Below, piece by piece: positions 36,801 to 45,280 of a stretch of DNA of 64,000 nt. The notes beneath the pieces are model-generated. The model did no database searches. It was not told where the DNA came from and saw only the letters and a list, made by a program, of their open reading frames with translations. The stretch's first letter is position 1, and every line of letters starts with the position of its first letter. A program made the position numbers and the translations under genes. The DNA is from Bacteroidota bacterium (GTDB taxonomy: Bacteria > Bacteroidota > Bacteroidia > UBA4408): positions 124,001 to 188,000 of the forward strand of contig JADKCP010000001.1 of the NCBI GenBank assembly GCA_016718805.1. The letters are read 5' to 3'.

Positions 36801-37218
36801 AAAAGGAATGGTTGATTTGGATATTGAGGGAGAAAAAATCACACTTTTAGCCGAAGATGTTGAAATAATTCCGGTAGATTTACCGGGATGGAAAGTGGCG
36901 AATATAGGAGCAATTACAGTAGCTTTGGACATTACGTTAACCGAACAATTAAAGGAAGAGGGAATTGCTCGAGAAGTTGTGAATCGTATTCAAAATTTAC
37001 GAAAAGACAAAGGCTTTGACGTAACCGACAGAATTGGAGTTAAAATACAAGAAAACAACAAAATAAATACAGCGATTACCAATAATTTAGAGTATATTTG
37101 CGCCGAAATTTTAGCATCTGATTTTAAATTGGTAAAGGAGCTGGGCGATAATGATGCAAGCCTTGTGGATATTACGGAAGACATTCAAACAACCATATTC
37201 ATAAGCAAAACAAACTAA
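33823..37218 (+). CDS. ileS: Isoleucyl-tRNA synthetase
   Basis: A class I synthetase of 1131 residues, charging tRNA-Ile in the cytoplasm. The HIGH-type motif is PPSANGLPGIHHVMARAIKD near residue 46; the editing domain lies between about 190 and 420 (AWTTTPWTLPSNTAL); KMSKR is at 675-679 (NGQKMSKRLGN); the anticodon-binding domain follows. The length and the absence of the bacterial C-terminal zinc domain fit the longer, eukaryote-like IleS type common in Bacteroidota, which is often mupirocin-insensitive (established for the class, not tested here). The DksA-like gene begins 11 bases downstream, in one operon. Confidence 0.96.
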   Translation: MKYNEYKSLNLPLLAEEVLTFWEEQKIFEKSISTRDAQTPFVFYEGPPSANGLPGIHHVMARAIKDIFCRYQTLKGKQVKRKAGWDTHGLPIELAVEKKLGITKEDIGVKISVDDYNKACRTEVMKYTDIWNNLTKKMGYWVDMEHPYITYENKYIESVWYLLKMLYDKKLLYKGYTIQPYSPAAGTGLSTHELNQPGCYRDVKDRTAVAMFKLAANPNFSLGENAYFLAWTTTPWTLPSNTALAVGKEIDYVAIATFHPTSKTHEAVVLILAKALVSKYFPEKNAALALESYKAGDKEIPFKVLCEFKGKHLEGLRYEQLLPFAKPNDGDAFKVVLGDFVTTEDGTGIVHLAPSFGADDFRVARANGIGSLTLVDRRGKFLPEVKDEVFLYGDEYVKEAYLTDEEKEREFKKQKNILEQNGKIKELKGYLSVDERIVLKLQEEGKLFKKETYEHSYPHCWRTDKPVLYYPLDSWFIKTTAMKERMTALNNTINWKPESTGTGRFGNWLENLQDWNLSRSRYWGIPLPIWRTEDQEEEITIGSIEELKSEIAKAESVLGEKSPFKQDESMDLHRPYVDDIVLVSAKGKKMYRETDLIDVWFDSGAMPYAQLHYPFENKELIDERKYFPADYIAEGVDQTRGWFFTLHAIATMCFDSVAFKNVISNGLVLDKNGQKMSKRLGNAVDPFETLDKYGADATRWYMITNAQPWDNLKFDVEGIGEAQRRFFGTLYNTYSFFALYANIDQFTYAESDIELSKRPEIDRWILSELHSLIKNVDACYADYEPTRAGRAIQEFVDVYLSNWYVRLCRRRFWKGEYSEDKISAYQTLYTCLEKIAILMSPIAPFYADRLFKDLTSVTQKDKSESVHLAYFPKFEKSFIDKELEERMELAQQISSMVLSIRKKENLRVRQPLNHIQIPVLDDAYKSKIEAVKELILSEVNVKELNFVTEQDSQLVKNLKLNFKSLGKKYGKQMKAIQSYAQLNSAVIISGIEQKGMVDLDIEGEKITLLAEDVEIIPVDLPGWKVANIGAITVALDITLTEQLKEEGIAREVVNRIQNLRKDKGFDVTDRIGVKIQENNKINTAITNNLEYICAEILASDFKLVKELGDNDASLVDITEDIQTTIFISKTN

Positions 37219-37229
37219 TACTTGAATGT

Positions 37230-38213
37230 ATGGCAAAGAAAGCAACAAAGGCAAAACCGGCAAAAAAGGCCAATAAGCCGGTAAAGAAAGCCGTAGCAAA
37301 AAAGGTGGCCGCTAAAAAAGCTGCACCAAAAAAGGCAGCAAAAAAAGCCGCTCCAGCAAAAAAAGCTACACCGAAAAAGGCGGTAACTAAGAAAGTAATA
37401 TCGAAAAAAGTAACACCCAAGAAGGTCCTTAAAAAGTCGGCTCCTGCAAAAAAGCTTGCTCCAAAGAAAGTTGTTAAGCCGGTAAAAAAGGCAGTTGCAA
37501 AAAAGGCACCTCCTGCAAAAAAAGCTGTTGCTAAAAAGAAAGTGATTGTAAAAAAGGCAGCAATTAAGAAAGCAGCACCCAAAAAGGTAGTTCAAAAAAA
37601 GGCAGTAAAGCCGGTAGTTAAAGCCAAAGTAGCAGCAAAACCAGTTGCTAAAAAGGCAGCTGCTCAACCTCAAGCAAAAAAGCCGGAAATTAAAAAACCA
37701 ATTTCTGTTGCTCCTGCAAAGCCAATTGTAAAACCACAAGCGGTGGTTAAAAAGGCCAAGCCTGTTGTTGAAACAAAAAAGGAAGAGCACGACGACGCAG
37801 ATTATTACACACCACCACCGGTAAAAAAACCGGTAGTTATAACTACTGAGCGTTACAACGACAAAGAGCTTGCGGAGTTTAAGCAACTTATTTTAAACAA
37901 GTTATCACAGGCAAATCGTGATTTCGAGTTAATGAAAGATACCTTGTCTCATCGTGACAATAATGGAACTGACGACACCTCTCCAACTTTTAAATTGCTG
38001 GAAGACGGATCGGACGTGCTTTCGAAGGAAGAAACAGCACAATTGGCTGCACGTCAGCAAAAATACATTCAAAACCTTGAAAACGCATTGATTCGAATTG
38101 AGAATAAAACATACGGTATTTGTCGAGAAACCGGTAAGCTTATTTCTAAAGAACGACTGCGAAGTGTTCCTCACGCAACCCTTAGTATTGAAGCAAAATT
38201 GCAACAGAACTAA
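37230..38213 (+). CDS. DksA/TraR-family protein with histone H1-like basic N-terminal region
   Basis: The first 190 residues are almost only Lys, Ala, Pro and Val in KKAxPKKA-type repeats, as in histone H1 or bacterial HU-like tails; the last 110 residues are a DksA/TraR domain (coiled coil, then YGICRETGKLISKERLRSVPHATLSIEAK). Only one of the four zinc-binding Cys is present, typical of the Bacteroidota version. The short form lies between ileS and lspA in many Bacteroidota. A role in transcription or nucleoid binding is inferred. Opposite-strand open frames here are artefacts of the low-complexity composition. A terminator follows. Confidence 0.85.
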   Translation: MAKKATKAKPAKKANKPVKKAVAKKVAAKKAAPKKAAKKAAPAKKATPKKAVTKKVISKKVTPKKVLKKSAPAKKLAPKKVVKPVKKAVAKKAPPAKKAVAKKKVIVKKAAIKKAAPKKVVQKKAVKPVVKAKVAAKPVAKKAAAQPQAKKPEIKKPISVAPAKPIVKPQAVVKKAKPVVETKKEEHDDADYYTPPPVKKPVVITTERYNDKELAEFKQLILNKLSQANRDFELMKDTLSHRDNNGTDDTSPTFKLLEDGSDVLSKEETAQLAARQQKYIQNLENALIRIENKTYGICRETGKLISKERLRSVPHATLSIEAKLQQN

Positions 38214-38227
38214 GAAAATAAATTCTT

Positions 38228-38259
38228 AAAATTGTCGGATTATTTCCGACAATTTTTTT
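38228..38259 (+). terminator. Terminator after the DksA-like gene
   Basis: AAAATTGTCGGA and TCCGACAATTTT form a perfect 12-base stem with a 5-base loop, then a T run, 14 bases after the stop codon. It also rules out the upstream TTG as start of lspA. Confidence 0.85.
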
Positions 38260-38297
38260 ACCCACATACTTCCCTTCAACACATTAAACTTAACCTA

Positions 38298-38957
38298 GTG
38301 AAAAAGCCGGTTTTATTGATTTTGCTTGTATTGTTTCTCGACCAAGCCTTAAAGATTTGGGTTAAAACACACATGTTACTTGGCGAAGAGATTCACCTAG
38401 CGGGCAATTGGGCGATATTGCATTTTACCGAAAACAATGGGATGGCATTTGGGATGGAGTTTGCTGGAAACTATGGTAAATTGTTTTTAAGCTTGTTTCG
38501 CATTGTAGCGGTTTTGGGCTTGGGCTACTATATCTATTGGTTAAACAAGATGAAAGCTAAAACTGGCCTTGTATTAAGTTTTGCCCTTATTTTTGCAGGA
38601 GCATTTGGGAATATCTTAGACAGTGTTTTTTACGGAAAATTGTTTTCGGAAAGCTATCATCAGGTTGCGCAACTTTTACCTTCGAATGGTGGATACACCG
38701 GTTTGTTGCACGGAAAAGTTGTAGACATGTTTTATTTCCCAATTTTAGAAGGACATTTTCCTGCTTGGTTCCCGTTTTGGGGCTCTGAAGAATTTATTTT
38801 TTTTAGGCCGGTTTTCAATCTTGCAGATTTCTCTATTTCGGTAGGAGTGGGGATAATTCTCGTTTTTCAAAAAAGCTTTTTTCTCGACAACAACTTTACC
38901 ATTGCAACCGACAAAGTAGAGGAGCCGGAAACAACAGCGACTTCTGATACCAATTAA
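38298..38957 (+). CDS. lspA: Lipoprotein signal peptidase (signal peptidase II)
   Basis: A 219-residue inner-membrane aspartic protease that cleaves prolipoproteins before the lipid-modified Cys. The start is the GTG at 38298 (VKKPVLLILLVLFLDQALKIW) because the longer frame begins inside a terminator hairpin. Conserved features: DQALK, FTENNGMAFGM, GAFGNILDSVFYG and VVDMFYFP, giving the two catalytic Asp. The 40-residue insertion before the second Asp is usual in Bacteroidota. Its substrates would include the lipoproteins of this window. The 3' end overlaps the convergent ABC ATPase gene by 4 bases. Confidence 0.93.
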   Translation: MKKPVLLILLVLFLDQALKIWVKTHMLLGEEIHLAGNWAILHFTENNGMAFGMEFAGNYGKLFLSLFRIVAVLGLGYYIYWLNKMKAKTGLVLSFALIFAGAFGNILDSVFYGKLFSESYHQVAQLLPSNGGYTGLLHGKVVDMFYFPILEGHFPAWFPFWGSEEFIFFRPVFNLADFSISVGVGIILVFQKSFFLDNNFTIATDKVEEPETTATSDTN

Positions 38958-40732
38958 GAGTTAACAGGCTTAACACTGCTAATTCCTTTAGGTATTGCGC
39001 TAATTAGCTTTTTAGTATATTCACTTTGTGGGTGATTGTAAATTGCATCAGCATCGCCCATTTCCTCTATAACACCTTTGTTCATTACTACCATTCGATC
39101 GCTCATAAATTTTACAACCGATAAATCGTGCGAAATAAAAATGTAGGTAAAACCAAATTCGGCACGCAGTTCATTCAATAGGTTCAATACTTGTGCCTGC
39201 ACCGAAACATCCAAAGCAGAAACCGATTCATCACAAATAATAAATTTGGGGCTCAATGCCAATGCCCTAGCAATACAAATGCGTTGGCGTTGTCCCCCGG
39301 AAAACTCATGAGGATAGCGATTAAAGTGTTTTTCACTCATGCTAACACGTTCGAGTAACTCAATTACCTTATTTTTCCGATCGTGGTCGTTTGCAAGTAC
39401 CTTGTGCACCTGCATCGGCTCCATAATGGCTTTTCCAATTGTAAGTCTTGGGTTAAGCGAAGAGTATGGGTCTTGAAAGATCAATTGCATTTCCTTGCGC
39501 ATTTTTCGCATTTCCTCGTACGATAAATTGCGGATGTTCACACCCTTGTAAATTATTTCACCGGCAGTAGGCTCAACAAGGCGTAATATACTTCGTCCTA
39601 AGGTGGTTTTTCCACAGCCCGATTCGCCCACTAAACCCAGCGTTTCACCGGGGTATACATCAAAAGTAATAGAGTCAACAGCTTTTACGTAGTCGGTTAC
39701 TTTTCCAAAAATGCCTTTGCTAATGGGGAAGTATGTTTTTAAATTTTTTAATTGAAGCAAGGGTTCTTGCGCATATAGCTTGCTCAAACGGGCCGCTCTT
39801 TCATCGTCAGTAATTACCAATTGCTGGGTTAAATCGGTAACAGAAGCTTTGTTTTCAACAAGCAATCCACTGGTGTCAGTAATCATAAAATCGGAAACAA
39901 CCGGCAATCGCTTCAATCGCACGTGCATAGGGGGCCTACAGGCCAATAGTCCTTTTGTATAGGGATGTTGCGGCTTGGTAAAAATATCTTTAACAGCACC
40001 TTGTTCCACAATGCTTCCTCGGTACATAACAATTACTTTGTCGGCAAGCTCAGCAATAACGCCAAGGTCGTGAGTAATAAAGAGAATTCCCATTTGATAC
40101 TGCTGCTGCAATTTTTGCAACAATTCGAGAATGCTCTTTTGAACGGTAACATCAAGAGCTGTTGTTGGTTCGTCGGCAATTAACAAAGAGGGGTTACAGG
40201 AAATTGCCATAGCAATCATTACGCGTTGTTTTTGACCTCCTGAAAGTTGATGAGGATAGCTGTCAAATAGTTGCTCAGGCCTTGGGAGTTGTACTTCTTT
40301 GAACAATTCGATTGTACGCGCCTTGGCGGCAGAGCTTGAAAGGTTTTTGTGCAACAATAAGGATTCCATCACTTGATTTCCACAGGTGTATACTGGATTA
40401 AGTGAGGTCATCGGTTCCTGAAAAATCATGGCAATTTCATTACCACGCAGTTTTCGCAACTGTTTTTCAGATAGGGTTGCAAGGTCAACAGTACCTTGAG
40501 TTGCTGAGTTAAAAAGCATTTCACCTCCGGTAATTTTGCCGGGAGGTGAAGCAATTAAACGCATGAGCGAAAGAGAGGTAACGGATTTTCCGGATCCCGA
40601 TTCTCCAACAATACCAATAGTTTCGCCTTTGTTTACAGAAAAAGAAATTCCATTAACGGCAGTAACCGTTTCGTTTTCGGTACGAAATTCGGTACGCAAA
40701 TTTTTTATTTCGAGCAATGAAGGCGTTGACAC
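38954..40732 (-). CDS. Fused double ABC ATPase of the dipeptide/oligopeptide transporter type
   Basis: A 592-residue fusion of two nucleotide-binding domains in the OppD-OppF/YejF order. Domain 1: Walker A GESGSGKS near 41, signature LSGGQKQR, Walker B LLIADEPTTALD. Domain 2: Walker A GESGCGKTT near 365, signature FSGGQRQR, Walker B FIICDESVSALD. Each domain ends with the peptide-transporter-specific extension (KPQHPYTKGLLACRP, HPQSEYTKKLISAIP). Permease and binding-protein genes are not adjacent. Peptide uptake is the most likely role. Confidence 0.93.
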   Translation of the reverse strand: MSTPSLLEIKNLRTEFRTENETVTAVNGISFSVNKGETIGIVGESGSGKSVTSLSLMRLIASPPGKITGGEMLFNSATQGTVDLATLSEKQLRKLRGNEIAMIFQEPMTSLNPVYTCGNQVMESLLLHKNLSSSAAKARTIELFKEVQLPRPEQLFDSYPHQLSGGQKQRVMIAMAISCNPSLLIADEPTTALDVTVQKSILELLQKLQQQYQMGILFITHDLGVIAELADKVIVMYRGSIVEQGAVKDIFTKPQHPYTKGLLACRPPMHVRLKRLPVVSDFMITDTSGLLVENKASVTDLTQQLVITDDERAARLSKLYAQEPLLQLKNLKTYFPISKGIFGKVTDYVKAVDSITFDVYPGETLGLVGESGCGKTTLGRSILRLVEPTAGEIIYKGVNIRNLSYEEMRKMRKEMQLIFQDPYSSLNPRLTIGKAIMEPMQVHKVLANDHDRKNKVIELLERVSMSEKHFNRYPHEFSGGQRQRICIARALALSPKFIICDESVSALDVSVQAQVLNLLNELRAEFGFTYIFISHDLSVVKFMSDRMVVMNKGVIEEMGDADAIYNHPQSEYTKKLISAIPKGISSVKPVNS

Positions 40733-40756
40733 AATTGCAAATTAAAGCAATAAAAA

Positions 40757-41476
40757 TTACTCTGCTGCAAAAACATTTTTTTCGTCAATCAGGTTTTCAT
40801 GATTGAATCGTAATAGAAGCTGCGCTACAGTGACAACATCTTTTTCACAATATCGCACAATACGTTTTAAATTTTTTTCTTCCCAATACACCTTGGCTAC
40901 TTGGCTTCCATCGATGTCGTCTTTGGGAGTTGGAATATGAAATATAAAAGCAAGCAAATTTAACGAAGTAAAATTTTTATAATCGCCAAACTTCCACAGC
41001 TCTAAGGTGTCGAGATGAGGAACTTCCCAGGGTTTTTTACCGGCCAAACTAAGACATGCAGGTAGTTTTATGCCGTTAATTAGCAAACGACGGGCAATAA
41101 AGGGAAAGTCGAATTCTTTGCCATTATGAGCGCAAAGCAATAAGTTTTTTTTAGAAGGGAAGGACTGAAGATACTTACAAAAATCAAGGAGTAATTTTTT
41201 TTCATCAGCCCAGTAGAAGGATTTTAGCTTAAACTGTTTAGTGTTATTTTGATGAAAAATATAACCCGTTGAAATGCATACGATTTTAGCAAACTCAGCA
41301 TAAATACCGGCTTTGGAATAGTCTACTTCAGCAGTGTTTCCCTCGGTTCTTAAAAAGCGGAACTTAGCATCCCACAATGCACGAGCATCATCTGTTAGTT
41401 GCGAATATTCATAAACAACAGGAACTGTTTCTATATCAAGAAACAAAACATTTTGCAAAGAGTAAGTAGATTGCAC
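40757..41476 (-). CDS. Predicted 3'-5' exonuclease (PolB-like, DEDD superfamily)
   Basis: A 239-residue RNase H-fold nuclease: motif I LFLDIETVPV, motif II LCAHNGKEFDFPFIARRL, motif III RYCEKDVVTVAQLLLRF. This is the family called DNA_pol_B_exo2/predicted PolB-associated 3'-5' exonuclease, found without a polymerase domain in Bacteroidota. It would degrade single strands in repair or RNA turnover; the substrate is not known. It shares the strand with the ABC ATPase and lies 24 bases upstream of it. Confidence 0.85.
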   Translation of the reverse strand: MQSTYSLQNVLFLDIETVPVVYEYSQLTDDARALWDAKFRFLRTEGNTAEVDYSKAGIYAEFAKIVCISTGYIFHQNNTKQFKLKSFYWADEKKLLLDFCKYLQSFPSKKNLLLCAHNGKEFDFPFIARRLLINGIKLPACLSLAGKKPWEVPHLDTLELWKFGDYKNFTSLNLLAFIFHIPTPKDDIDGSQVAKVYWEEKNLKRIVRYCEKDVVTVAQLLLRFNHENLIDEKNVFAAE

Positions 41477-41608
41477 CGTAAGATTAAATTAAAAACAGTG
41501 CGAAATACGAGCAAATGGTGCTACTAATAAATAGCTAAAAAGGGTGATTTTGGAGACAAAGGAATTGTTTTTTAAAACTATTTGTTAGGCAAATAATTAA
41601 AAACATAG

Positions 41609-43216
41609 CTAATACAACTTGTAAACATCTATGTTTTTATAGGAACCAATTTTATTTTTTGTAAATTGCTTAATAACGGGATCATTGCAAATCTGTTCAT
41701 CGTTAATTATTAAATAACGAGCACCCATTCGGATTTTATCAGTAAACCACAGTATTGACAAAGGTTCAAAAGATGCTCCTTGTGTCCAACCTCGCTGATT
41801 CATCAAATAAAGTGAAATATTGAAGCTAATATCAGGTAAACTTATCACCTTATCATCTGGCTTAATACCGATTGATTGAAAATAGGAATGACAGTGAATA
41901 AGAGCTTCTTTGTGCATTGAAAAATCAAACTTAGTCCATTTTAGCACGCCAATTTCGTTTTCAGAATAACACGAAGGGTAATTCTCGTCAGCTGTATTAA
42001 AATAGCGCACAGCTGTTTTTTTACTGGTTAATTGGATGTTATAAATAAGCAATATAACAAAAATAGTCCTGAGCCAAGTAGAAACAAAAGCGGAGGGAAA
42101 GGTGTTTTTTAAAGCAACAAAAAAGGAAAGCAATGAAAAGACAACAAAAACCAACAAATTGGTCATATAATAATCATGCTCCTCAGTAATAGCACCAAAC
42201 CACAAAACAAGAAATAATAAAACTGCGAAAAAAAGCAGGAGCGAAGTGAATAGAAAAAATCGATTTGCATTTTTTAGAAATGCAAACTGTAAAAAAAACA
42301 GCGTAAATACCATCCACAAAGCTTCAATATTAAGAAATTGGTGCATCGTAATTGCACCGGAGAAATGTTCAATTCGAGCATAAATATCATTGGAAGCATA
42401 ATCCCAAATAGGCATAATTCCAATTAAAAATACTCCCAAGCCATTTAAATTATTGTAAGTGTTAGCATACATGTACCAGCTGGCAATAATTAAAAAGGTA
42501 CTTACAAAAACCACCAATTGCATTAAGGGCTGTGTAAAAACCGGTTTATCTTTCCTTAGCTGAAGTCCCAAAAGCTCTAAAACACAAATTAGAAAAAGTG
42601 CAAAAAAACTAATAAGAGACGAGATTTTTAGTAATCCGGCAAATAGAAAAAACAAAGAAGCTAAATAAAAAAAGTGCTTTTTTGAACTTGTATAATATTT
42701 CGCAAACATATACCAACCAATAAGTGCGAACGAAAGTCCATATGGGTCCATTAAAAAACTATTACCATAATAAGCAAGAATTGGAGAGGTAAATAAAAAC
42801 AAAGTAAGGGTTATGGCCCAAATAGAATCAATTAGTATTTCTTCGAGCATTCGAAACAGATAAAATAAACCAGCAAAAACAACAGAAAGGGTAATTAACC
42901 GAAAAATAATTTCATGCTGACCAAAAAGTTTCCATAGTTGTGCAACGAAATAATAAATAATAGGAAACTCGCTTGCTACCATGCCGGTTCCCGGACCTCC
43001 CAAATAAAAAACGCCTGGGGAAAAGAAATTTGCATCGAATGAAAAATAGGTGGCTGCTAACGATAAACAATCACATTGACGCCATTGATGTATAACTCCG
43101 GGAGGACGAAATAAAATAGTTTGATAGTTGTAAACTATCGATATTACAATAAGTGCGAGGAAGAAGATCCAAGGCGAAGACCGAGGAAAATAACTTGTTT
43201 TTAACTTGATTAGCAT
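41609..43216 (-). CDS. Polytopic glycosyltransferase, GT39/ArnT-like
   Basis: A 535-residue membrane protein with about 11 hydrophobic helices and a soluble C-terminus. The first periplasmic loop has the acidic/aromatic pattern of the PMT/ArnT class (VIHQWRQCDCLSLAATYFSFDANFFSP), though the usual DE pair is replaced by QC-D. It likely transfers a sugar from a polyprenyl-phosphate donor to a lipid or protein on the periplasmic side. It lies 7 bases downstream of a dolichol-phosphate-mannose-synthase-like GT2, which could make its donor. Confidence 0.75.
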   Translation of the reverse strand: MLIKLKTSYFPRSSPWIFFLALIVISIVYNYQTILFRPPGVIHQWRQCDCLSLAATYFSFDANFFSPGVFYLGGPGTGMVASEFPIIYYFVAQLWKLFGQHEIIFRLITLSVVFAGLFYLFRMLEEILIDSIWAITLTLFLFTSPILAYYGNSFLMDPYGLSFALIGWYMFAKYYTSSKKHFFYLASLFFLFAGLLKISSLISFFALFLICVLELLGLQLRKDKPVFTQPLMQLVVFVSTFLIIASWYMYANTYNNLNGLGVFLIGIMPIWDYASNDIYARIEHFSGAITMHQFLNIEALWMVFTLFFLQFAFLKNANRFFLFTSLLLFFAVLLFLVLWFGAITEEHDYYMTNLLVFVVFSLLSFFVALKNTFPSAFVSTWLRTIFVILLIYNIQLTSKKTAVRYFNTADENYPSCYSENEIGVLKWTKFDFSMHKEALIHCHSYFQSIGIKPDDKVISLPDISFNISLYLMNQRGWTQGASFEPLSILWFTDKIRMGARYLIINDEQICNDPVIKQFTKNKIGSYKNIDVYKLY

Positions 43217-43223
43217 ACGAAAT

Positions 43224-43967
43224 TTAATATTTCAACAATCGCCATTGGTAAATCCCCATCTTTGTTAATCGATATAAAAGTGAAACCCATAATACACCAA
43301 TACCATACTTTGCGCTTCTTAAAAAGCCTATACTAGATGCTTCTTTAAAATACTTCGTAGGACATGTAATTTCTCCAATTTCGAATCCGGCATAAAATAT
43401 CTGAGCTATGATTTCATTGTCAAAAATAAAATCATCGGAATTGTTTTCAAAATTGATTCTTTGCAAGACTTCCTTTTGATAAGCACGGTAGCCAGTATGA
43501 TATTCAGAAAGCTTTTGATTAAGAAGCAAATTTTGGATAAAGGTAAGCATGCGATTTGCGATATATTTATACAGCGGCATACCTCCTAATAGAGCACCTT
43601 TTCCCAGAATGCGTGAGCCCAACACCACCGGATACAAACCATTACCAATAATGGCAACCATTGATTCTATCAAAAGAGGAGTGTATTGATAATCGGGGTG
43701 AAGCATAATAACAATATCTGCTTCTAGCTCAAGGGCTTTTTTATAACATGTTTTTTGATTACCTCCATAGCCTTTGTTTTTTTCATGTTTAATAATGTGT
43801 TTTATGCCAATTTTCATAGCTATATCAATGGTTGAATCGCTGCTATTGTCGTCTACCAAAACAAGCTCGTCGACAATGTTTTTTGGTATGTCGTTAACTG
43901 TTTTTTCAAGTGTTTTTGCTGCATTGTAGGCTGGTAAAACTACTATCACTTTTTTATTTTGATACAT
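43224..43967 (-). CDS. GT2 polyprenyl-phosphate sugar transferase (DPM1-like)
   Basis: A 247-residue GT-A enzyme: VVLPAYNAAKTLEKTV, LVLVDDNSSDST, the acceptor-side EKNKGYGGNQKTCYKKAL and the metal motif IVMLHPDYQY. This set is that of soluble dolichol-phosphate mannose/glucose synthase-type enzymes that load a nucleotide sugar onto a polyprenyl phosphate. There are no clear C-terminal membrane helices. It is coupled to the polytopic transferase downstream. The sugar is unknown. Confidence 0.85.
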   Translation of the reverse strand: MYQNKKVIVVLPAYNAAKTLEKTVNDIPKNIVDELVLVDDNSSDSTIDIAMKIGIKHIIKHEKNKGYGGNQKTCYKKALELEADIVIMLHPDYQYTPLLIESMVAIIGNGLYPVVLGSRILGKGALLGGMPLYKYIANRMLTFIQNLLLNQKLSEYHTGYRAYQKEVLQRINFENNSDDFIFDNEIIAQIFYAGFEIGEITCPTKYFKEASSIGFLRSAKYGIGVLWVSLLYRLTKMGIYQWRLLKY

Positions 43968-44073
43968 GCATTCGATTTTTAAGGACTATTTTATCGCTCA
44001 CTTTCATCCTACCCATTTATTTGCAATAAAAGCATTTAGCAATAAAATTTGTAAAACAAGAGTTATGAAATAT

Positions 44074-44106
44074 AAAACAATTCCAGTAAAATGGAATTGT
44101 TTTTTT
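44074..44106 (-). terminator. Terminator after the PIG-V-like gene
   Basis: AAAACAATTCCA and TGGAATTGTTTT form a perfect 12-base stem with T runs on both strands, 11 bases beyond the stop at 44117. It divides the O-acylation operon from the GT2 gene. Confidence 0.7.
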
Positions 44107-44116
44107 GAATATGCCA

Positions 44117-45262
44117 CTAACCACAAATAACAAAAAAGGGATAATAGCATAAATAAAAAAAGATTTTAATGCTATGATATGCTCCAAAAAACATCGAACA
44201 CAGCATAACAAAACTTACTACAACAGTTGGTTTTAATACCTGCTTTTTTAGCGAAACACAAAGGTACTCTAACAAAACAATTAGAAAGGGAGCAGTAAAA
44301 ATATATCGATTAATACTAAGTATGGAGGTTGTATTGGTTTCTCTATCAATTGGATTAAAAAAAATAATGCTTCCTAGCACACAGGCCAAGTAAGAGGTAG
44401 AAAACAACAAACTTTTTGAACGATTTACAGAATCTGAAAAAGAAGCACTAAGCCAATTTTTTGCCAAGTTTACCGAGACTAATAGAGCAACTAATCCAAT
44501 AACAAAAGCCACAGAGTCTAAAGCTAATATTCGAGACGCATCCCATGTTGTAAGAGGAAAATGTGGAATACTAAACGAACGATTCCAGTGAACACTTTGT
44601 GCCTTAAAATACGCAAACCAAACCCCAGTTTTGTAAAATTGTAAGAGCACAACAGCTGAAACTCCAAGAAAAACGGCAAAAGAATAGCTCAAAATGTTTT
44701 TAAAAAAACGGACATAGCAAAAGGATGATTTATTTTGAAAAACCAATTCAGTAAATACAATGGAAGGAATAAAAAAAAGAGCGGTAGCTTTAGTTGTTGC
44801 AGCAAGAGCTAATCCTGCAACCACCATATAAGGATTGTTTTTAGTATACCCAACTAACAGAATAGTGCAGCAACAAAAAAAGACACTCTCGGCATAAGGA
44901 ACATAAAGAAAAAAACAGCTGGGCAATGAAAGAAGCAGCAGGAAGCGCAAACCATCTATTTGAAAAGTAGAAGCCAGAACTGACAGCGAAAGTATTGCTA
45001 GTAAAGCATTAACCAAACTAATTTGAACTGCTGAAAGATGTAAAACTTTCCAAACGAAAGGAAACAATGGAAAAAAACCGGAATTGCTTTGGATTTTTTC
45101 AGAATAATAATAATCGTTTAGTTTTATAGAATTGTACCATGTAGCATCCCACTTTAATAAGTTGTCGCCCAAAGGAAAAATTTTTATGATGTCCAAAAGA
45201 TCTAATAAGTACATCAGAAAAGCAAGAATTATAAGGTGCAAGAAAACCATTCGAGTTTGCAT
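44117..45262 (-). CDS. PIG-V-like mannosyltransferase family membrane protein
   Basis: A 381-residue polytopic protein with the hallmarks of the PIG-V/GT76 fold: WDATWYNSI with the acidic pair in the first loop, FFPLFPFVW, and YAESVFFCCCTILL. The eukaryotic counterpart is the second GPI mannosyltransferase; bacterial relatives act on surface glycans. It is the last gene of the AlgI/AlgJ operon, 18 bases after the AlgJ-like gene. The C-terminus is somewhat short, and a +1 frame overlaps its end, but the stop is followed by a good terminator. Confidence 0.7.
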   Translation of the reverse strand: MQTRMVFLHLIILAFLMYLLDLLDIIKIFPLGDNLLKWDATWYNSIKLNDYYYSEKIQSNSGFFPLFPFVWKVLHLSAVQISLVNALLAILSLSVLASTFQIDGLRFLLLLSLPSCFFLYVPYAESVFFCCCTILLVGYTKNNPYMVVAGLALAATTKATALFFIPSIVFTELVFQNKSSFCYVRFFKNILSYSFAVFLGVSAVVLLQFYKTGVWFAYFKAQSVHWNRSFSIPHFPLTTWDASRILALDSVAFVIGLVALLVSVNLAKNWLSASFSDSVNRSKSLLFSTSYLACVLGSIIFFNPIDRETNTTSILSINRYIFTAPFLIVLLEYLCVSLKKQVLKPTVVVSFVMLCSMFFGAYHSIKIFFYLCYYPFFVICG

Positions 45263-45280
45263 GACTTCTTCATCTATAAT

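Noticed and set aside
37199..37886. Long minus-strand open frames across the DksA-like gene
   Set aside because: They arise from the Lys/Ala codon repeats of the real plus-strand gene (opposite-strand Phe/Leu/Cys-rich translation) and have no start context or homology-like pattern.
44017..44211. Alternative frame continuing the PIG-V-like protein (a possible frameshift in a T7 run)
   Set aside because: It has a plausible membrane helix, but it would need a +1 shift and would read straight through the terminator hairpin at 44074-44106; the annotated stop just before the hairpin is more natural.
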